The translations under genes and the position numbers were made by a program. Positions 34,196 to 41,616 of a DNA stretch of 43,326 bases are shown here, one piece after another. Location: positions 1-43,326 of the forward strand of contig JAKVBI010000033.1 in the NCBI GenBank assembly GCA_022447545.1, in the 5' to 3' direction. Below the pieces are notes generated by a model, which saw only the letters and a program-made list of their open reading frames with translations, ran no database searches and had not been told where the DNA came from. Position 1 is the first letter of the stretch, and each line of letters opens with the position of its first letter. Source of the stretch: Myxococcota bacterium. GTDB lineage: Bacteria; Myxococcota_A; UBA9160; SMWR01.

Positions 34196-35008
34196 ATGAG
34201 CGACGCAGAGCAGATCGACACGGGCTCGGAGAAGCTACTGCTGAGTCTGGACGACGGGGTCGGGGTACTGACCTTCAACGACCCGGGAAACCGCAACCCC
34301 ATCGGTTACGACCTGCGACCGGTGGTACGCGAGACCGTCGGTCGTGTGGCCCGCGACGACCGGATTCGCTGTCTGCTGCTCACCGGGGCCGGGCAGGCCT
34401 TCAGTGCAGGGGGCAATGCCAAGGCCATGGCGAGTCAGGAACAGCCTCCCCTGGAGGAGCGCATTCGGGGAATTCAGTGGGAGAGCGAGGCCTCGGCGCT
34501 GTTGCACGAGATGCCCAAGCCCACCGTGGCGGCCCTGCCTGGACCTGCGGCAGGAGCGGGCTTCTCCCTGGCGCTGGCCTGTGATCTGCGAATTGCCGGG
34601 GAGAGCGCGTTTCTGCTGCCGGCCTTCAAGCGCCTGGGGCTGCCCGGCGACTTTGGTGGCTCCTGGCTGTTGACGCAGTTGGTGGGTCCCGCCAAAGCGC
34701 GCGAGTTGTACTTCTTCTCGCCGCGAATCAGCGCAGTCGAGTGTCTGGAACTCGGCTTGGTCAACCGGGTGGTGCCCGATGAGGCTCTGGCCGAGGAGGC
34801 CATGGCCTGGGCGCGGGAGTTGGCGCAGGGACCTCCGGTGGCGTATCGGTGGATGAAGGAGAACCTCAACCGTGCACTGCACGCGGACCTTCGAACGTGC
34901 ATTGCCGAAGAGGCCCAGCGTCAGTGCTGGGCGGCTGAGACCGAGGATTTTAGCGAGGCCACCCGCGCATTCGTCGAGAAGCGTGCGCCTCGCTTCCAGG
35001 GAAGGTGA
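34196..35008 (+). CDS. PaaG-like crotonase family protein
   Basis: 270 aa, ATG at 34196 with CAGGGGAG upstream. The fold markers are VGVLTFNDPGNRNPIG, CLLLTGAGQAFSAGGN, the GAGFSLALACDLRIA helix and CLELGLVNRVVPDEAL. The segment FKRLGLPGDFGGSWLL resembles the Pro-Asp-x-Gly-Gly loop of PaaG-type isomerases, whose Asp is catalytic; the usual hydratase Glu residues are Ser and Ala here. So an enoyl-CoA or ring isomerase is more likely than a hydratase. The C-terminus (ATRAFVEKRAPRFQGR) is also PaaG-like. The carboxyltransferase gene begins 3 nt after its stop, so the two are cotranscribed. Confidence 0.9.
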   Translation: MSDAEQIDTGSEKLLLSLDDGVGVLTFNDPGNRNPIGYDLRPVVRETVGRVARDDRIRCLLLTGAGQAFSAGGNAKAMASQEQPPLEERIRGIQWESEASALLHEMPKPTVAALPGPAAGAGFSLALACDLRIAGESAFLLPAFKRLGLPGDFGGSWLLTQLVGPAKARELYFFSPRISAVECLELGLVNRVVPDEALAEEAMAWARELAQGPPVAYRWMKENLNRALHADLRTCIAEEAQRQCWAAETEDFSEATRAFVEKRAPRFQGR

Positions 35009-35011
35009 CTG

Positions 35012-36574
35012 ATGTCTTGGGACGATGAGATCGATGCGATTGCTCGGCGCCGGGAGTTGGCGAAACTGCACGGCGGCGACGAGGCGGTGGCCAAGCAGCA
35101 CCAGCGCGGTCGGGGCGTGGTGCGCGACCGCATTTCCGGTCTCGTGGATGCCGAGAGCTTTCACGAGCAGGGCAGTGTGGCGGGTGTGGGCGAAGTCGAT
35201 GATGCCGGCAACCTGAAGAGCTTCGGGCCCGCCAATGTGGTGGTGGGTTCGGCGAAAATCGAGGGTCGACCGGTGGTCGTGTGTGGAGACGACTTTACTG
35301 TGGGAGGTGCCGCCTATTCGGCGGTGGGAATCCGCAAGGGCATCTATGGCGATCAACTGGCCGCACGCTGGAGGCTACCCATGGTGCGGTTGCTCGAAGG
35401 GGGCGGGGCCAAGATTTCCGGGGCCCTGGGAGCGAAGAACCGCTCGGGCTATGACCTGACCCAGGCTTCTCCCAGCAACATGGTGATGGCTCAGATTCTG
35501 GACACTGCGCCGGTGGTGTGCGCCGCTCTGGGTCCCGTGGCGGGCTTCCCTGCTGCGAGGCTCGTCGCTTCGCATCTCTCGATCATGACGCGCAATACCG
35601 CTCACGTGATGATCGGCGGCCCGGCTTTGGTGGAGCGTGCGACGGGAGAAAGCCTCGACAAGGAGCAGCTGGGTGGGGCCGACGTCCATCTGCGCAGTGG
35701 GGTGGTGGATAACGTGGCTGAGGACGAAGAGGATTGCTGGCGTCAGATTCGGGCCTTCCTCGGGTATCTGCCCACGAACGTGGGGGAGCGGCCCCCAGTG
35801 CGGGACACCGGTGACACGCGCGACCGCCGCGAAGAGTTGCTGGGGTCCATCGTGCCGCGCTCGCGTCGCCGGGCCTACAAGATGCGTCGCATCATCGAGG
35901 CCGTGGTGGATCGCGACTCGTTCTTCGAGATGTCACCTCTGTACGGGCGCACCACGGTGACCGGTCTGGCCCGCATCGACGGGCGCAGCGTCGGAGTCTT
36001 CGCCAACGATCCGCACCATCTGGGCGGTTCCATGTCGGCGGATTCTGCACGCAAGGTGCGTCGCCTGGTCGAGATGTGTGACCTGTTTCATCTCCCCATC
36101 GTCACCTTCGTCGATCAGCCGGGCTTTCTGATCGGCTCCGAGGGAGAACGCACCGGGACCATTCGTTTTGGTGTAGAAGCGTTGTTTGCCGCCATGCAAT
36201 CGCGCGTTCCCTGGGCATCGGTGATCGTTCGGAAATCCTTTGGGGTCGCGGCCGGCGTTCATCTCGGACCGGGGAGTACGACGTTCGCCTGGCCGTCTGC
36301 GGAATTCGGCGCCATGCCCATCGAGGGAGGTGTGGCACTCGCCTACCGGCGCGAGATTGCCGAAGCGCCGGACCCTGAGGCGCGGAGGCGTGAACTCGAG
36401 GACGAGGTTGCCCAGGCGCAGTCCGTCTTTCCGCGTGCCGAAGAGTTCGGGGTGCATGAGCTGATTGATCCCCGAGACACGCGTCGGCACCTCTGTGATT
36501 GGCTGGACACTGTCGATCACGTTTTGCGCGCCAATGTTCTGGCGGGGCCGCCTCGCTACACGCTGCGCCCGTAG
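35012..36574 (+). CDS. Acyl-CoA carboxylase carboxyltransferase (beta) subunit
   Basis: 520 aa, ATG at 35012 with GGAAGG upstream. It has the two crotonase-like halves of the PccB/MmdA family. The N-half shows GVVRDRISGLVD, FTVGGAAYSAVG and LPMVRLLEGGGAKISGALG. The C-half shows VDRDSFFEMSPLYG, VTGLARIDGRSVGVFANDP, FVDQPGFLIGSEGERTG and a late GVALAYRREI segment. Such subunits move CO2 from carboxybiotin to the alpha carbon of propionyl-, methylcrotonyl- or other acyl-CoAs. No biotin carboxylase or carrier subunit lies nearby, so the partner is encoded elsewhere or the substrate is unusual. The gene is 3 nt behind the PaaG-like gene and 6 nt from the convergent luciferase-like gene. Confidence 0.92.
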   Translation: MSWDDEIDAIARRRELAKLHGGDEAVAKQHQRGRGVVRDRISGLVDAESFHEQGSVAGVGEVDDAGNLKSFGPANVVVGSAKIEGRPVVVCGDDFTVGGAAYSAVGIRKGIYGDQLAARWRLPMVRLLEGGGAKISGALGAKNRSGYDLTQASPSNMVMAQILDTAPVVCAALGPVAGFPAARLVASHLSIMTRNTAHVMIGGPALVERATGESLDKEQLGGADVHLRSGVVDNVAEDEEDCWRQIRAFLGYLPTNVGERPPVRDTGDTRDRREELLGSIVPRSRRRAYKMRRIIEAVVDRDSFFEMSPLYGRTTVTGLARIDGRSVGVFANDPHHLGGSMSADSARKVRRLVEMCDLFHLPIVTFVDQPGFLIGSEGERTGTIRFGVEALFAAMQSRVPWASVIVRKSFGVAAGVHLGPGSTTFAWPSAEFGAMPIEGGVALAYRREIAEAPDPEARRRELEDEVAQAQSVFPRAEEFGVHELIDPRDTRRHLCDWLDTVDHVLRANVLAGPPRYTLRP

Positions 36575-36580
36575 TCGCGT

Positions 36581-37567
36581 TCACTCGAGTTGCGGGATGA
36601 CTTCTTCGGCGAAGCGTCGCATCTGGTCGATGAAGGCGTCGCACGTCATTGCTTCCGAATCGGTGAAGAAGCGCAGGGTGAAGTGCTCCACGCCGGCTTC
36701 GACGAAGGCTTCGAGGTCTTCGACCAACTGGTCGGGTGTGCCGATGAACCGGGGCCTGGCCTGTTCCGTTCGGGGCATGGGCGGGGCGTAGTGATATTCG
36801 TCGGGGAGATCCGGAATGGACTCATAGCCGCCGATTTCCGGTAGGGGTTCGCCTGGAGCGAGAACCCGGGTTCCAGGGCAGCTGTAGGAAAATGTGAACC
36901 CATCGGTTCCCCGTTCGCGAAGGGAGACGATGTGGTCCCGACCCTCCTGGTAGGCTTCGGGGGTCGGGAAGAGAGGATGCCAGCCATCGCCGAGGGCGGC
37001 AGCTCGCCGCTGGGCGGGGTTCCGGTTGCCACCGACCCACAGGGGCAGCGGTTCCTGGAGCGGGGTGGGGTCGAAGTGGATGTCGTCGAACTGTACGAAC
37101 TCGCCCGCAAACGAACAGGCACCGCTCGACTCGAACAGACAGCGCAGGACCTGGATGTACTCGTCGGTGACCTGGCCACGCCGTGCGTAGTCGGGTGCGC
37201 CCAGGGCCTCGAACTCGCCGTGGATGTAGCCGGTGCCGAGCCCCAGCGTCAGTCGCCCACCCGATAGACGGTCGGCACTGGCGGCCATCTTCGCCACCAG
37301 GACCGGGTTTCGATAGGGGGCGACGAGCACGTCGGTGCCGAAGCGAAGTGTACGGGTAGCGCCCAGGCCCACCAGGCAGCACGCCAGCGGCTCGAGCCAA
37401 CTCGTGCCGGAAATCTCGGCCGCATAGCCAGGGATCACCACGTGGTCGGCAAACCAGGCGTCCGCATAGCCCAGGTCCTCGGCGGCCTGGGCGATGGGAG
37501 TGAGGGTGCTTCCGTCGGAAAAGGGGCCGTAGGAAGGAATGGCCACGCCAAACGCAGGAGGCGGCAT
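36581..37567 (-). CDS. Luciferase-like (LLM class) F420/FMN-dependent oxidoreductase
   Basis: 328 aa, ATG at 37567 without a strong ribosome site. TIM-barrel markers are LGYADAWFADHVVIPGY, LRFGTDVLVAPYRNPVLVAKMAAS, DRLSGGRLTLGLGTGYIHGEFEALG, VTDEYIQVLRCLFE and the PLQEPLPLWVGGN segment, with the C-terminal FIGTPDQLVEDLEAFVEAGVEHFTLRFF helix. This is the F420-dependent subgroup common in steroid and lipid catabolism clusters, though the cofactor is inferred. It differs clearly from the 10871 protein, so the two are not recent duplicates. It is convergent with the carboxyltransferase gene and divergent from the MFS gene. Confidence 0.9.
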   Translation of the reverse strand: MPPPAFGVAIPSYGPFSDGSTLTPIAQAAEDLGYADAWFADHVVIPGYAAEISGTSWLEPLACCLVGLGATRTLRFGTDVLVAPYRNPVLVAKMAASADRLSGGRLTLGLGTGYIHGEFEALGAPDYARRGQVTDEYIQVLRCLFESSGACSFAGEFVQFDDIHFDPTPLQEPLPLWVGGNRNPAQRRAAALGDGWHPLFPTPEAYQEGRDHIVSLRERGTDGFTFSYSCPGTRVLAPGEPLPEIGGYESIPDLPDEYHYAPPMPRTEQARPRFIGTPDQLVEDLEAFVEAGVEHFTLRFFTDSEAMTCDAFIDQMRRFAEEVIPQLE

Positions 37568-37707
37568 CTCGCGATTCTACACGACCCATTGAGCGGGCCC
37601 CGGAGGTTGTGGCCGAGATGTTCTACTCTCGGTCCCCGACGTCGGGAATGAAGATCGCGTGCGCTCCCGCCGCGCAAGTTCTGCGTCGGCAGGGGGGATA
37701 GAGTCCC

Positions 37708-39030
37708 ATGGGTTCCGGTGCAGGAGTCGGCTCCGAGCGTGCTTTGCCGCCGCGCCGTACACCCCTCGAGCCGCTGCGGTACCCGGAGTTCACCGTGTCC
37801 TGGGTGGCGGGGACATTTGCCCATTCTGCCAACTGGATGCAGAGCATCGCGGTCCCCTATCTCGTCTACGAGATGACCGGTTCGGCCACCTGGCTGGGTC
37901 TCGCGGCGGTGGCGGGCCAGGCGCCTGCGCTGTTGGGGTCGCCGCTGGGCGGGGTCTGGGCCGATCGCTACTCGAGACGCTTGCTGCTGTTGTGGACCCT
38001 GCTGTTCAAGTCCGCCGTGGCTTTCGGGTTCTACGCCATGTGGGAGGGGGGCCTGCTGACGCCTGAGAGCGCGGTGGTGTTGCTCCTCATCAGCGGCTTT
38101 GCGGCCTCGGTGCATATCTCCACCTGGCAGCCCTTCGTAGCCCAACTCGTGCCCGACCACGCGCTAGCCCCCGCCTATCGACTCAACGCCATTCAGTTCA
38201 ATTTTTCGCGCGCTGCAGGTCCGGCGCTTGCCGGCTGGGTGTTGGCCCAATTCGGCCCCGGCTGGGCATTTCTGATCAATGGCTTCGCGTATGTACCCTT
38301 CCTGATCACGCTGCTCATCGTTCGTCCTCGTCCCACGGAACCTTCGCCACGCAACAACCCCGTTCAGGAGTTTCGCGACGGGGTGCGGGTGGCATTTCGC
38401 TATCGCGGTCTCGTGATCCCGATCCTCACCGGTGCCGTGTTGTCCCTGTTCGGCCAGAGCTTGCACCCGCTGATGGCGGGTCTGGCCACCGACGTCTTCG
38501 GTGTGGGGGCCCAGGGGTTTGGCTTGATGATGTCGAGCGTCGGTATGGCTTCGGTGGTCACGGCGCTGGCCATCGTGTTCGTGGGCGAGCGGATCCCGCG
38601 CTCGCGCCAGGCGCAGTTCGGACTCTGGTGCTACGCGCTGGGAATCCTGGTGGTGGCCGCTACGGATATCTACGCTGTGGGGCTGTTGGGTTTCGCCATC
38701 ACTGGGGTGGCCCACGTTCTGGTTCACATCCACACCACCACGGCTCTGCAGGTCCATTTGACCGATTCCTGGCGGGGGCGCGTGACCTCTCTCTATCTGA
38801 TGGGCATCATCGCCTCGATCCCCGTGGGCGCTCAGGTCGGGGGGTTGATCGGCGATCTGGTCGGGCTGCGTTGGGTGGTGGCTGGCTTCGGACTCTGCGT
38901 GACCGGCTATGCGCTCTACGCACGCCTGTACCTGGGCTCCATGGAAGACCTCGATGGCAACGACCCCATCGCGATCGAAGATCCAGGCGGGAACAACGCG
39001 GCTTCGAAGGAAGCCGAAGGGCCGCGCTAG
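37708..39030 (+). CDS. MFS transporter (EntS/MFS_3-like)
   Basis: 440 aa, ATG at 37708 with AGGGGGGA upstream. About 12 hydrophobic segments are visible. The motif A loop between TM2 and TM3 is GGVWADRYSRR. The opening LEPLRYPEFTVSWVAGTFAHSANWMQSIAVPYLVYEMTG is typical of the MFS_3 group that includes EntS-type exporters. A cytoplasmic Arg/Pro-rich loop follows TM6 (about 205-225). It should export a small molecule by proton antiport from the inner membrane. It is divergent from the luciferase-like gene and has no partner gene in the same direction. Confidence 0.9.
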   Translation: MGSGAGVGSERALPPRRTPLEPLRYPEFTVSWVAGTFAHSANWMQSIAVPYLVYEMTGSATWLGLAAVAGQAPALLGSPLGGVWADRYSRRLLLLWTLLFKSAVAFGFYAMWEGGLLTPESAVVLLLISGFAASVHISTWQPFVAQLVPDHALAPAYRLNAIQFNFSRAAGPALAGWVLAQFGPGWAFLINGFAYVPFLITLLIVRPRPTEPSPRNNPVQEFRDGVRVAFRYRGLVIPILTGAVLSLFGQSLHPLMAGLATDVFGVGAQGFGLMMSSVGMASVVTALAIVFVGERIPRSRQAQFGLWCYALGILVVAATDIYAVGLLGFAITGVAHVLVHIHTTTALQVHLTDSWRGRVTSLYLMGIIASIPVGAQVGGLIGDLVGLRWVVAGFGLCVTGYALYARLYLGSMEDLDGNDPIAIEDPGGNNAASKEAEGPR

Positions 39031-39270
39031 GCGGGCACCGTCCCCTGGGCGATTGCGGTCCGCTCGTGTGGGCCGCGCCCGTCGGGGAACCGGGCGCAGG
39101 TTGCGGGGGGTGACTCACGCTTCACGGTCCCCGGCTGGTGGCGTTTGGGCGGAGAGCCTCAGGGGTTCTCATGGAGTCCCTGCCGTTGGCGCGCCCTCGA
39201 TCGCCCGGAGTGGCATGGGTCCTAGAAGAATCCGATGGTTGGAGGAGTCCGGACCCGTGGGTTTCGACTC
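39031..39270. other. Intergenic region, no gene seen
   Basis: These 240 bp, with the terminator that follows, form a 306-bp convergent gap between the MFS gene and the secreted FG-GAP-like gene. Open frames here have no ribosome site and no protein-like pattern. I see no hairpin that would end the MFS transcript. Confidence 0.45.
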
Positions 39271-39312
39271 CAAAAAAAACGCGGGCCACGTCCCGAGGAC
39301 GTAGCCCGCGTT
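39271..39312 (-). terminator. Intrinsic terminator of the FG-GAP-like gene
   Basis: A long stem (39278-39312, arms AACGCGGGC and GCCCGCGTT, with ACGTCC/GGACGT inside) is followed on the minus strand by a run of eight T. This is a textbook Rho-independent terminator 25 nt after the stop of the gene ending at 39337. Confidence 0.92.
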
Positions 39313-39336
39313 GGGTGGTTGTCGAAGGCTTCGAGC

Positions 39337-40401
39337 CTACCGGGAGGCCCCGGGGTCGATCACCTGCTGGTTGGAAACCACTTCCTCGTTGGCGCTTGCC
39401 AGACCGGGGAAACTCGTGGCTGCCAGCGTCCCGTCACCAGACGAGTCGAGATCGAATTCCCAGACGAGCCCTGACGATGCGTTGACGGCTCCCATGTCTG
39501 AGGGGCCCGAGCCCGTGTAGTTGCCCGTATTTGCGTAGCCGACATCCGCCGGCATGATGATCGGGAAGGCGTTGCTCTCGATGGACTCGCCACCGGAGGC
39601 AACGAAGGCCACGCGAATCAGGCCAGGGTTCGCCCCGTCCCCATCAACGACGATGAAGTCACTCCGTGCGTCATCGTTCACGTATCCAAGGCCCCGGATC
39701 GTATAACCCGTCGGCACGATGAACGGAAAGACTTCTCCGCTCTTCGAGGTGCCGGCTGCGTCCATCAGGATGCCGCGGACGACGCCCGTGGTCGCGTTCT
39801 GGACGAGGATCTCTCCGCCACCGTTTTCGTCGAGGTTGCCAATTCCGACGGCGATTTCGCCCGATCCCAAACTATCGGGGAAGGCGTTGGCGGTCGACGC
39901 AAAAGTGGGTTTGCCCTCGGTACCGTCGCCCATGATGATGACCCGGATGAGGCCCGTGTTCTCTCCGGAGGTCTTGTAGAACGCAAAGTCGTCCACATCG
40001 TCGTCGTTGATCTGACCGATTCCGATGAGGCTCCATCTCGGCTCGACAAGAAGATAGTGGCTGACGTTCGGAGCTCCGGCCTCGACGATGCGTACGAGCC
40101 CCGTGGAGGTGTCGCGGGCGACGAAAGAACTCTCAGCGCTGGATCCGAATTTTCCAGCACCGAGGGGTTCCTCGTTGGCTCCCAGCAACGCGATCCAGCT
40201 ATTGGTGCCATCTTCTGTTGCCCGGACCCGAATGGCACCGTTGCTTGCGTCCGCAAAGGCCAAGTCACTCTTGCCTGCGTCCCCAAAGTCATAGGTGACG
40301 GATGTCGAGTCAAAGGGAGGGCCATCCGAGCCCGCCCAGGCCATGGCCGGTACGATGATCAGTGCACTCAGACAGATCGCCAGGAAAAGATTGCGTCGCA
40401 A
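39337..40401 (-). CDS. Secreted FG-GAP/VCBS-like beta-propeller protein
   Basis: 354 aa. The start is a TTG at 40401 with AGGAGG 9 nt upstream. A clear signal peptide (RRNLFLAICLSALIIVPAMAWA, cleavage after AWA) leads to about six repeats of about 50 aa of the pattern D.NDD..DF.....G.....G.IRV. Examples are KSDLAFADASNGAIRVRA, INDDDVDDFAFYKTSGENTGLIRV, LDENGGGEILVQNATTGVVRG and VNDDARSDFIVVDGDG. These are FG-GAP-like Ca-binding propeller blades. No C-terminal membrane anchor or PEP-CTERM signal is present, so it should be free in the periplasm or outside. A binding or structural role in the envelope is inferred. It has its own promoter and terminator. Confidence 0.88.
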   Translation of the reverse strand: MRRNLFLAICLSALIIVPAMAWAGSDGPPFDSTSVTYDFGDAGKSDLAFADASNGAIRVRATEDGTNSWIALLGANEEPLGAGKFGSSAESSFVARDTSTGLVRIVEAGAPNVSHYLLVEPRWSLIGIGQINDDDVDDFAFYKTSGENTGLIRVIIMGDGTEGKPTFASTANAFPDSLGSGEIAVGIGNLDENGGGEILVQNATTGVVRGILMDAAGTSKSGEVFPFIVPTGYTIRGLGYVNDDARSDFIVVDGDGANPGLIRVAFVASGGESIESNAFPIIMPADVGYANTGNYTGSGPSDMGAVNASSGLVWEFDLDSSGDGTLAATSFPGLASANEEVVSNQQVIDPGASR

Positions 40402-40503
40402 CTCGAAGTTCCTCCTACCGTTTTGCGTGTCATCGCCAACGGCGGTCGCGCGGATCGGTTCAATAGAAGGGTTCGAGGCTCATCCCCCATAACCCTCTCG
40501 GCG

Positions 40504-40532
40504 AGTATACGGAAGTCCGGATGCGCAACCAA
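40504..40532 (-). promoter_or_regulatory. Promoter of the FG-GAP-like gene
   Basis: On the minus strand: -35 TTGGTT (40527-40532), a 17-bp spacer, and -10 TATACT (40504-40509), 5/6. The leader would be about 95 nt long. Confidence 0.55.
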
Positions 40533-40683
40533 TCGACATCCCCAATCGATGGAGTTGGTTTCGGCGGGGCGTGAGTCGGGCCTGAGAGCGGAGGGACTGG
40601 ATTCGCGGGAGTTCGCTTCAGGGTGGTCAGCCTTCGCCCGAATAGGGGGCGCCGGCAGCATCCGGTTGTCTTGAGGAGGGGTG

Positions 40684-41460
40684 TTATAGCCCCAATTCGT
40701 TCATGACCTCGAGATTCCGATACAGCTGTTCGAGGGTTTCCGGTGACGGGTAGGCTTCTGCGGCCTGCTGGTTGAGAAACTCCATGACCTCCGGTGGAGG
40801 CCCCTGGTCCGCCGCGCGTCTCATGGCGTCGACCTCTGCCTGAGAGGGGAGTTCGAGGTTCTGTTCGGTGCCTGCGAAGGACGCCCAGTCTTCGGGGTCC
40901 GGAAGGTCCCTCTGGAGGTTCTCCTGGAGGACGACGAGTCGGTCCGGGGGGATCTCCGGCGGGGGAAGAATGGGCCCGCGGGGTAGGAGCAGCAGGGGGC
41001 CACCGGGTACCTGCACCGGGTCGACGCCCAGATCAACCACTTCCGCGGGTTCGTCGCCCGGTGGCTCGGTAGTGTCCGCCCGTCCAGCTTCCAGGGCCCG
41101 GCGCAGTCGAGATCCCCGGCGCCGAGGCGGGAATTCCTCTTCATCTTGGGCGAAGCCCACTTCGCCGTCGAGCGTCGCCTGGCTCGAAGCGGCATTCGGG
41201 GCGTCCTCGAGTTCACGCCCCAGGCTCACCGTCGAACCGGCGGAGGTGGCCGCGCCCGTCGCCGTCGGAACCGGCGGAGAGTTCGAAGCCACGGGCCCGG
41301 GGGGCGCTACGGTGTCCGTGGCGGGCGGGGAAGGAGAACCGGGCTCGCGCCACTTGGGCGAAGGCGCCTCGGGAAGCAGGGACGCAACGACCATCACGAC
41401 CCCGGCCGCGAAGGCGAGACCTCCCAGAATTCCGAGCAGTTGCGTCCTGTTGGAAGACAA
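40684..41460 (-). CDS. Proline-rich membrane-anchored protein of unknown function
   Basis: 258 aa. The start is a TTG at 41460 with GAGGAG 6 nt upstream. A single N-terminal membrane helix (about 8-28, LLGILGGLAFAAGVVMVVASLL) is followed by a Pro/Ser/Thr/Ala-rich linker, an acidic and Arg-rich patch (FPPRRRGSRLRRAL), a PGGPLLLLPRGPILPPPEIPPDRL segment and a C-terminal helical part (about 190-258, with EVMEFLNQQAAEAYPSPETLEQLYRNLEVMNELGL). I do not recognise the family. Its position next to and divergent from the exosortase gene suggests an envelope or export accessory, but nothing in the sequence shows a function. Confidence 0.8.
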   Translation of the reverse strand: MSSNRTQLLGILGGLAFAAGVVMVVASLLPEAPSPKWREPGSPSPPATDTVAPPGPVASNSPPVPTATGAATSAGSTVSLGRELEDAPNAASSQATLDGEVGFAQDEEEFPPRRRGSRLRRALEAGRADTTEPPGDEPAEVVDLGVDPVQVPGGPLLLLPRGPILPPPEIPPDRLVVLQENLQRDLPDPEDWASFAGTEQNLELPSQAEVDAMRRAADQGPPPEVMEFLNQQAAEAYPSPETLEQLYRNLEVMNELGL

Positions 41461-41616
41461 GGCGACTCCTCAGACGGAGGCTACCGGGGACGCTAGGAGG
41501 GGACAATCCAAAAATGGGGGTCGGCGGGCCTTCCCCGTTGACTGCTGCCACGCTCCGCCTGCCGGCTATTTTGAGGAGGGTTCCGGCGGGGTGGGAGGCC
41601 GGGCCGAGAGGAGATT

